Assembly (NCBI GenBank): GCA_031772625.1
Contig: CM062813.1
Location: forward strand, 769,296,720 to 769,360,719
Direction: 5' to 3'
From: Pinus tabuliformis
Lineage: Eukaryota > Streptophyta > Pinopsida > Pinales > Pinaceae
DNA: 64,000 bases
Both the position numbers and the translations under genes were made by a program. The notes under the pieces are model-generated. The model made no database searches, had not been told where the DNA came from, and worked only from the letters and a program-made list of their open reading frames with translations. Positions 55,850-64,000 of the stretch are shown here, piece by piece (position 1 is the first letter of the stretch; every line of letters begins with the position of its first letter).

Positions 55850-58800
55850 ATGGCTAGCACAAGCACTGGTATGGGTATGTTTAATACCCAGCTCCCACAG
55901 TTTAATGGGAAGAACTATGACTACTGGTCAATAACTATGAAAGCCTTGCTTGCTTCCCAAGACTTATGGGAAATAGTTGAAGATGGTTTTGAAGAACCAG
56001 CAGATGAAACTGAGTTCAATGCATTAACTCAGGGAGAGAGAGATCTGCTGAAGAGCAATAGGAAGAAGGATTCAAAAACCCGTGTGATGTTGTATCTAGC
56101 AGTAGACCAGAGTATATTTCCAAGGTTAGCAGCAGCTAAGACATCCAATGAAGCATGGGAAACCCTTAAGACAGCCTATCAAGGCATGGAGAGAGTGAAG
56201 ACAACAAAACTACAATTGCTGAGAAAAGATTTTGAGAACTTGAACATGAAGGAGTCAGATAACATTGACTCATTCTTCACTCATGTGATTGGTGTAATCA
56301 CACAAATGAGAACTCATGGAGAAACCATTGAAGACAGAAGGATTGTGGAGAAAATATTGAGGGTCTTACCCTCAAGGTTTGATGCCATAGTCACCACCAT
56401 TGAAGAGACAAAGGATCTCTCAAACTATTCAGTTGATGAGCTACATGCATCACTGATAACACATGAGCAGAGGTTGAGTAGGAATGAAAACTCATCTCTT
56501 GAGCAAGCCTTCAAGACCCAGATGTCCTTTGGAAGAGGAAGAGGTCAAGGCAGAGGAAACAAGAGAGGAAGAGGCAGAAGCCAGAACAGAGGTGGAAGGA
56601 ACAGCCCATCAAATGCACAAGGAAGAGGCAGCAATCCAAATCAGAACCAAGGTCAAGGCAGCAGCCAACAAAGAGATCAGTATCAGGCTCAAGGACAAAG
56701 GTATGATAAATCTAATGTTCAATGCTATTATTGCAAAAAGTATGGACATTATGCTAGTGATTGTAGAAAGAAACAACATGATAAGAACAACAGACAAAAT
56801 GCAAATGTTACAAGAGAAAACAGCAGTCAAGAAAATGTCCTGTTAGCTTGTAACATGGCTGAAACACATAGCGAGGATATATGGTTTTTAGACTCAGGTT
56901 GCAGCAACCATATGAGAGGAAACATAGCCTTCTTTTTTGCCCTAGATAAAAATGTGAAATCAGAAGTCACACTAGGAACTGATAGAAAAGTCTCTGTTAT
57001 GGGAAAAGGAGAAGTAAAAATATTTTCAAAACAAGGAGAAAGGAAAACCATAGTAGATGTATACTATGTCCCCGGAATGAGATGTAATCTCTTGAGTATT
57101 GGACAGCTTGTCCATAAGGGGTACAATGTTTTCTTTAAAAATGATGTATGCACCATCATGGATATAGCACCCAGCAAAAGATGCATTGCTGAAGTGAAGA
57201 TGACAAGGAACAGGATGTTCCCTCTCCGGATCAGGGCAGACATGAAGAACAAAAGGGAAATGGCAGCAGTCACCCAAGAGGCCTTCCAAAGCGTGCCAAA
57301 GGATGAGAACTGGTTATGGCACTTGAGATTCGGGCATCTAAATTTTGGAGGTCTAAACTTGTTGAGTAGGAAAGGAATGGTAAGAGGATTACCATTGATA
57401 GAGAAACCGGACAGCCTATGTGAAGGCTGCATTTTGGGAAAACAACACAGAGAAAGTTTTCCATCAGGGAAGAGCATAAGGGCAAAGACACCCTTAGAGA
57501 TTATCCACTCAGATTTGTGTGGACCAATGCAAGCTCCATCATTAGCTGGCAGCCTATATTTCTTGACATTCATTGATGATTTTACAAGAAAGACTTGGAT
57601 ATATTTCCTCAAGAAAAAAAGTGAAGTCTTTGAGAAATTCCAAAATTTCAAAGCACTTGTGGAGAACCAAAGCGGGCTGCACATAAAGTTTTGAGAACTG
57701 ATAGAGGAGGTGAGTATATCTCCAAGGAATTCCTAAGATTTTGTAGAGAAAATGGAATTCAAAAACAATTTATAGCTAGGTACACCCCACAACAAAATGG
57801 AGTTGCTGAAAGGAAGAACAGAACCATCATGGAGATGGCAAGGAGCATGTTGAAGGCAAAGCATTTGCCAAATGAGTATTGGGCTGAAGCTGTACATTGT
57901 GTAGTTTATATATTGAACAGGTGTCCTACAAAAGCAGTCATGAACAAAGTGCCAGAAGAGGCATGGAGTGGGAGAAAGCAAGGTGTCACCCACTTGAGAG
58001 TTTTTGGGTATGTGGCCTATGCACACATACCAGATCAGCTAAGGAGGAAGTTGGACAGCAAAGGGGAGAAATGCATCTTCATTGGATACAGTGATGAATC
58101 CAAAGCCTACAGGCTGTACATCCCATCTACCAAGAAGTTCTTTGTAAGAAGGGATGTTCAATTCATTGAGGAAGAAGCTTGGGATGGAAGCATAGAGAAA
58201 ACAGTGAATGTCAAGCACTGTTTGTCTCATGATGAAGATGAAGAGGAGGTGGCTGAAATGCATCCCCAAACAGCAGCGCCAACACAAGGACAGCAAGGGA
58301 CACCATTGAGGATCAATGAGAGTGCTTCTCCAAGCACACCACAAGGAGGAAATTCAAGTGCATCTTCAAGAACTTGTACACCAAGTGAAAGAGGTAAGAA
58401 ATTTAGAAATCTAAGTGATATTTATGATGAAGGAATGAATTCCTTATTTGCCTTGTATTGTCATGTTGATGATCCTATTCATTTCGAAGATGCAATTAAA
58501 GATAGGAAATGGATAGAAGCTATGGATGAAGAGATGAATGCCATAGAGAGAAACAAAACATGGGATTTGGTTGAGCTACCAAAAGATAAAGAAGTCATTG
58601 GAGTTAAATGGGTTTACAAGACCAAGATCAATGCTGAAGGCAAAATTGAAAGGCATAAAGCAAGGCTGGTTGTCAAAGGCTACAAGCAGCAGTATGGGAG
58701 AGATTATGAGGAGACTTTCGCCCTGGTTGCAAGAATGGAAACCGTGAGAGCAGTGCTATCCATAGCAGCACAAAACAAATGGAAAGTCTACCAAATGGAT

Positions 58801-60024
58801 GTGAAATCAGCATTCCTAAATGGAGTGTTAATGGAAGAGGTCTATGTGGAACAACCTCTCGGATATGAGAAGAAAGGTGAAGAGCACAAAGTGTGCAAAT
58901 TGAAGAAAGCTCTTTATGGGCTGAAGCAAGCGCCAAGAGCATGGTACAGCAGGATAGATTCATATCTATTAGATAATGAATTTGAAAAATGTGAAGGAGA
59001 GCCCACAGTCTACATCAAGGAAAAGGATGGTAAAATTTTAATTGTTGTCTTGTATGTAGATGATGTTATTTTCCCTGGAAATGATATTTATCTTATTGAG
59101 AATTTTAAATCAGTCATGAAGGATGAATTTGAAATGACTGACATGGGTTTGTTGAGATACTTCTTAGGCATAGAAGTAGATCAAAATGAAAAAGGAATTT
59201 TTATATATCAAGCAAGATATGTAAATCAAGTTCTGGGCAGATTTAACATGCAAGAATGCAAGGCAGCCATCACTCCCACAGTGATGGGATTAAAGCTCAG
59301 CAGAGAGGACAGCAGCAAGGATTTTGATCCTAGCTTGTATAAAAGCATTGTGGGCAGCCTTATGTATTTAACAGCAACTAGGCCTGATTTAATGTATGCT
59401 GTTAGTTTGATTTCCAGATTTATGGAGAGGCCGAAGGAGGCACATTGGTAGGCAGCAAAGAGAATTTTGAGGTATGTCAAAGGTACCAAAATGTTTGGAA
59501 TTTTATATAATGTCTCAGAACATTCAGATTTAATTGGATACACTGACAGTGATTGGGCTGGAAGTGTAGATGATCGGAAAAGCACTTCCGGTTATGTTTT
59601 TCATATGGGTTCAGGAGCCATTTCATGGGCTTCTAAGAAGCAGTCCATTGTAGCATTGTCTACAGCAGAGGCTGAATATGTGGCAGCTACAGCAGCAGCA
59701 TGTCAAGCAGTTTGGATGAGAAGAATGTTGAGAAGCTTAGGCCAAGAGCAGGCAAAAGCGACAGTGATTTTTTGTGACAATAGCTCAGCTATTGCATTGT
59801 CAAAAAATTCAGTGTTTCATAAGAGAACGAAACACATTGATACAAGGTTTCACTACATCAGAGAATTGGTGAACAATGGAGAAATTGTCCTAGAACATTG
59901 CAGGACTCAAGAACAGATAGCAGACATCTTGACAAAGCCATTGGATCAGAAAAGCTTTGAATTTTTGAGAAAGTGTCTGGGTATGACCGAATGCCCAGCT
60001 GTTGAAATTAAAGGGGAGTGTTAA
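55850..60024 (+). pseudogene. Copia gag-pol region
   Basis: Approximate extents: gag 55.85-56.85 kb, with a long Gly/Arg/Gln-rich stretch before the CCHC knuckle; protease near 56.9 kb; GAG-pre-integrase and integrase 57.3-58.2 kb; reverse transcriptase 58.5-59.3 kb; RNase H 59.5-60.0 kb, ending just before the polypurine tract. These proteins package RNA, cut the polyprotein, copy RNA to DNA and integrate it. The region carries about two breaks and is treated as a fossil. Antisense frames here are shadows. Confidence 0.9.
60011..60018 (+). other. Polypurine tract of the copia element
   Basis: aaggggag lies directly before the 3' LTR start at 60019. Confidence 0.85.
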
Positions 60025-60947
60025 ATTTGTAATTTCAACGGAACTGTTCACCAAGCCAGAAACCGTTCGCCGGAGAGTTCTCGAGTCGATTTCCGGCAAA
60101 GGGATTTTCCGTCTGTTCGAACCCGAGAAAATATGGAGCTGACACGTGGTTCACCCCTGACGTAAGCCAACATAAGTTTCTCAGGTGCTAATGTTCAGCA
60201 GAAAATGGGTTTCCGATATTGTTGTCCACCGTTGGATTTGCTCTCGTGTTCTCCGCCGTTGATCACCTGGAGCTGCATACGACACTGCATTAAATTCATA
60301 GCGTGGAGTAAATCTAAGTTTTGTTGACCATACGTTTTATTAATAGACTGTCATATGGGTAGGTAAAGTGTTAATGTTTTTAATCGGAGGTATGGGCGCA
60401 TATGCTCATTAACTAAGTTTTGTATGGGATATGGGTACGTAATTTTGTTTTATATTATTATTGCGTTGACCATTTTGTAATCAAACATATAACAAGTGAA
60501 GTGTGTTCCATATTATATGGTCGTTGCACACGGGAGGAAAATTGTAACTGGTGTTCGCAGTAGCGAGAGAGAACCAGTGGATGTATGCACAGCAGTGTGT
60601 AAAAAGACAAGAACAGGTTTGCAATGTTTTGAGTGGCATTTTTGTAAAACAGAGGAGTAAGAAAAACCATGTGTGGTTTTGCACAACAGTGCATAAAGAA
60701 AATGGTGGAGCGAATTTTTGTAAGCCTGTGTAAATTTTCTTTTACAGCAGTAAACTTATGTAAACTTTTATTACAGCAGTAAGTTGTTTTTCACAGCAGT
60801 GAATATAAAAAGGATTTTACAGTAGTAAATCCCTCTCAGTAAAAGAGGATGAAGTTTGTATCAGTTTTTTTTTTAATAGAAATGTTTTTTGCCTCTGTGT
60901 GTTTGAATCTTGGTCTTTGGTATTTTCCCCATTAAAAATACCCAACA
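60019..60947 (+). repeat. 3' LTR of the copia element
   Basis: 929 bp, nearly identical to the 5' LTR but about 90 bp shorter. It ends cccaaca, followed by gaagc. Confidence 0.9.
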
Positions 60948-60952
60948 GAAGC

Positions 60953-63900
60953 CAAAGTATCCCAATGTTTCAACAAAATCAAGCCAGTGTATCCCAATGT
61001 TTCCACAAACGCAGAGCCTTGCGGTTGGAGATATGAGTGCCACAATGTGTTACAAAAGAAGGGCCTTAGGCCCGACGTTTGGGCAAGCCTCTAAACCACG
61101 TAGAAAAATTGAATGATGTTCATGAAATGGATGACTTAAGAAGAGGGTCTTTGCTGTCGCTGGTACGGAGCCTGCCTTATCGAACGCGGTTGTCGTTGCT
61201 GGTACGAAGCCTGTGTTATCGAACCTGTTTCTAGTCTCAAAAACAACAAAACGAAAGGAAGAAAAGACAACTGAAAATTTGTGCCACGGGAAAACAAAAA
61301 CAACAAAACGAAAGGAAGAAAAGACAACTGAAAATTTGTGCCACGGGAAAACAAAAGGAAGAAAAGACAACTGAAAATTTGTGCCAGATCCCGTGGCAGT
61401 CATCACATTATTTGGCTCCACTTGAAACTGAAATAGAAAAATTGAATGATAATCATGAAACGGAAAACTTACGTAGAGGGTCTTTGCTGTTTCTAGTATG
61501 GAGCCTGCCTTATCGAACGCCTTTGTGGTTGTTGGTACGGAACCTTCCTTATTGAACCTATTTCTAGTTTGAAAAACAACAAAACGAATGGAAGAATAGA
61601 CAACGGAAAATTTGTGCCAGATCCCGTGGCAGTCATCACATTATTTGGCTTCCCTGGGAATTGAAGTGTCTCAACATGCATGGTTTGTCCCGAGTCCCAT
61701 TTGATTTCAGGAGTGCTAACATATCCATTATCTTAAATATTATTTTATATTTAATTCTAATTAGTAGCTAAAGCCTTAGTATTATTGAGCATACGATTAC
61801 TGAAATAGAAACTAGAGTGAACGATTGCAAAAATAGAAACTCAATATTATGTTGACGGTTCTATAAACATGACCCACTACCTTATTAATTATTTCTCATG
61901 AGCAGCGTCTACTCGACATTTATAACCTTACACAGTTTTTCTTAATCTACACAATGACCTACAATTTGTCTTTTCACCTTCCTATCACATGCCATCGGTT
62001 ATTTATTTTTGCAGATACATGCATGCATTTTCTAGGACAAATGCCATTCATACGAATCCATGTTTATTACATGGATTTGTTCCTTTTAACTCCTCACATA
62101 ATCAGGGAATTAAAGCAGGATCCATGACCGTCTGATGTTAATTGAAGATGAGAACTCCTAGGGACATTCACAAATTAATTTATCATGAATGCAGATAGCA
62201 GGGGGTGGGAGTTACTAAATCTAGAATAGACGATGAATCTCGGACTTGAAATTTCCTCTTTTGGCTACTCACAAGTAGCAACTTCCACGTGTCGTTGTAT
62301 TTCAGATAATTTGCAAACATGTTTCTAAATTTCATAAATTAAAGGCTAAGTAAACATCTTTTCCATGTTAAACAAATTGTTTTTAATAAAAGCTTCTATC
62401 AATATTCACGACGAATATTCTTGGTGCTAATTTCATTATCTTTATTGTTTGCAATTTAAGTATATATTAAACAAATTGTTTTTAATAAAAACTTCTGGCA
62501 ATATCCACGTGGATGTAATGAATGTGCTTGTTGCTAATTTCATTATCGGTTGAGCTTTAACAAATTAAGTTGTGATGAATGCCTTCATGGTTTGATTTGT
62601 TGATTTTTAATTTTTTTTATAAACATCACCATCTCACCTTATTAATTCATTAAGAATGTCTTTTAAAAGTTATTATAACCTTTTATCAATTATTAACACA
62701 GTAAGCTATACTATTAATACAATAAGTTATGTGCATGTTGTACATTTGGCTAATTTTCTGGTTAGCTACTAATACAATAAGCTATGTGCATGTTGTACAT
62801 TTGGCTAATTTTCTGGTTGGATAGAATTTATTGATAATGAATTGATGCTTGGAAATTAATATTACTCTTCGCACATTGAATTTATGGTATTTAATTTCTT
62901 CTTAGATGTTGACATTTCTCGTGGTACATTGAATTTATGTATCTATGTATCACGTTTATGGTTCAAGAGGGTTTTTTGGTATTGAATTTTTGCTAAAATA
63001 TCGACATTCGTTTTAGCACTTAAATTTCTAATTTTAGAAGTCTAACAACTACATCTTTCTATTTTCTCTGCTAGCAAGATTACCTTGTCTGACAGAGGTT
63101 TTCTTGTGTCTATTTCTAGAGTCTACAAATGACCTAATATAAATTTAGAATATATCATCTTTTCTCTACTTTCATCATTAGCTAATTTGGTATACTAGTT
63201 TACTCCTGCAATTGCTTGCAATATTAACGTGGCCTTAAATTGGAAAATGAAAGAGTGATAACCTGGGCTTGTCGATGAAAGTGGTAAATTCAAACCGTAA
63301 AGCCCTAAAATTACCTATTAGCCGGAATTTACTCCATTAAGCGGACCACATAGCCCGTGGTGATTTCTATGGTGCCATTGTTGCTAACCTAAATGCATAT
63401 TCATATCCCTATGATACAACGATGATACCTGTGCATTTCTACTCCTTCATTTATTTGCATTTTTTCCTTGGTGTAATTTATCTTATGCCATTTTGCACTT
63501 ACTAAGATAATATATTATATTTTTTCATTTAAGGTGTTTTGAATGAGTTGATTACTTAGAATTGGCATTATTATCCAAAAGCACAATACAGTCTATTTGA
63601 CGAGCAGGACTTGCTGCTTCACATCTTGATTTGTTACTTTTCTAATCAGACTGTGGTGATTCCCATATTGATTGTGTGAAAGTACATGCATCACGTGGAT
63701 GTATGTACACGGTATTGTTTTTTTCAACGCTGTGATTCACAACTTTCCTCAACTTTCATTTCCATATTCTCTATCAAATTTTACCAGTAGATATTTACTA
63801 GAAATTTTAGTGAGAGTGCAAAGGAACGTTGAAAGCTCGAGAAGAAAAGGTTGAGCATAATTCAATTGTAGATCATGAAAACATATTTGAGATTGAAAAT

Positions 63901-64000
63901 ACTTCTGAAGGCGATGTGATTTCATCTTCCTGAGAAACAAATTTAACCATGGAATTTGTACATTCTGATGTTGGAAATATTATTTCTCGTGATATGCCAG
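60953..64000. repeat. Upstream flank of CRK copy C, right part
   Basis: Parallels 11976-14800 of copy A. Tandem units of about 230-330 bp lie at 61100-61690, with a 55-bp inner duplication near 61250-61380. A 53-bp duplication lies at about 62716-62820. At 63820-64000 the auxilin-like remnant of copy A recurs (TMEFVHSDVGNIISRDMP) and runs off the window. Otherwise no gene is seen. Confidence 0.65.

Larger units (their letters stand above)
54648..60947 (+). mobile_element. Nearly complete Ty1/copia retrotransposon
   Basis: A fossil of about 6.3 kb with LTRs at 54648-55665 and 60019-60947, a 5-bp target duplication gaagc (54643-54647 and 60948-60952), a primer-binding site and a polypurine tract. 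Domain order is that of Ty1/copia: gag with zinc knuckle (CYYCKKYGHYASDC), protease (WFLDSGCSNHM), GAG-pre-integrase and integrase (DLCGPM, FIDDFTRKTWIYF), reverse transcriptase (QMDVKSAFLNG, YVDDV), RNase H (YTDSDWAGSVDDRKSTSGYV). The polyprotein region looks complete in content but has about two breaks. LTR differences are few (about 2 percent by eye), suggesting a relatively recent insertion. Copy A shows the empty site near 11971-11976. Confidence 0.92.

Noticed and set aside
56609-57684. Antisense frames of up to 206 codons across the copia gag-pol region
   Set aside because: Shadows of the coding strand of the element.

Overview
The window reads as nuclear DNA of a seed plant, probably a gymnosperm and most likely a conifer. 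It is AT-rich and gene-poor. Its only host-type genes are decayed or partial: Gnk2-type cysteine-rich receptor-like kinases (CRKs), N-acetylglutamate synthase, a dynamin-related protein, an AGC kinase, a WEB-type coiled-coil protein and an auxilin-like protein. The rest is mostly retroelements, several nested in one another. The conifer assignment is inference; no rRNA, tRNA gene or organelle sequence was seen.

Backbone. One ancestral segment (a minus-strand CRK gene with its flanks) is present several times. Copy A covers 1-2410 and 8295-15230. Copy D is a short piece at about 25.6-26.3 kb. Copy B covers 29.4-35.7 kb. Copy C is split over 39.4 kb, 44.4-45.7 kb, 52.3-54.65 kb and 60.95-64.0 kb. 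The copies differ by insertions and deletions, so one copy often shows the empty site of an insertion in another. Copy B keeps the best CRK: signal peptide, two Gnk2 domains, membrane span and the first kinase exon are open, but the rest of the kinase is missing. A, C and D are pseudogenes.

Insertions. In copy A a 175-bp Mutator-type foldback MITE with 9-bp target duplications sits in the CRK exon. Beside it lies a Ty1/copia LTR remnant, which itself contains a 3.98-kb non-autonomous LTR element at 3100-7079. That inner element has no gag or pol; it carries pieces of two host genes, N-acetylglutamate synthase and a dynamin-related protein. From 17.4 to 25.2 kb lies a long plant L1 LINE (minus strand) with ORF1 and ORF2. 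Its ORF2 is interrupted by a 132-bp insert that carries a hammerhead-ribozyme motif of the Penelope-like type. Two shorter L1 tails with clear target duplications are at 15.2 and 27.3 kb. A second, non-L1 LINE family with a trinucleotide tail is present twice, at 29.7-31.5 kb (plus) and 40.0-44.4 kb (minus). A tRNA-like SINE lies at 36.9 kb. A nearly complete Ty1/copia element with 5-bp target duplications fills 54648-60947 in copy C.

Accessory block. Between 45694 and 52289, copy C holds a 6.6-kb stretch absent from copy A and flanked by a 6-bp repeat. It carries fragments of at least three host genes: AGC kinase, an unnamed membrane protein and a WEB-like coiled-coil protein.

No operon-like or cooperating gene set exists here. 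The interest lies in gene-fragment capture, the ribozyme-bearing insert, the unusual LINE family and the readable order of duplication and insertion.
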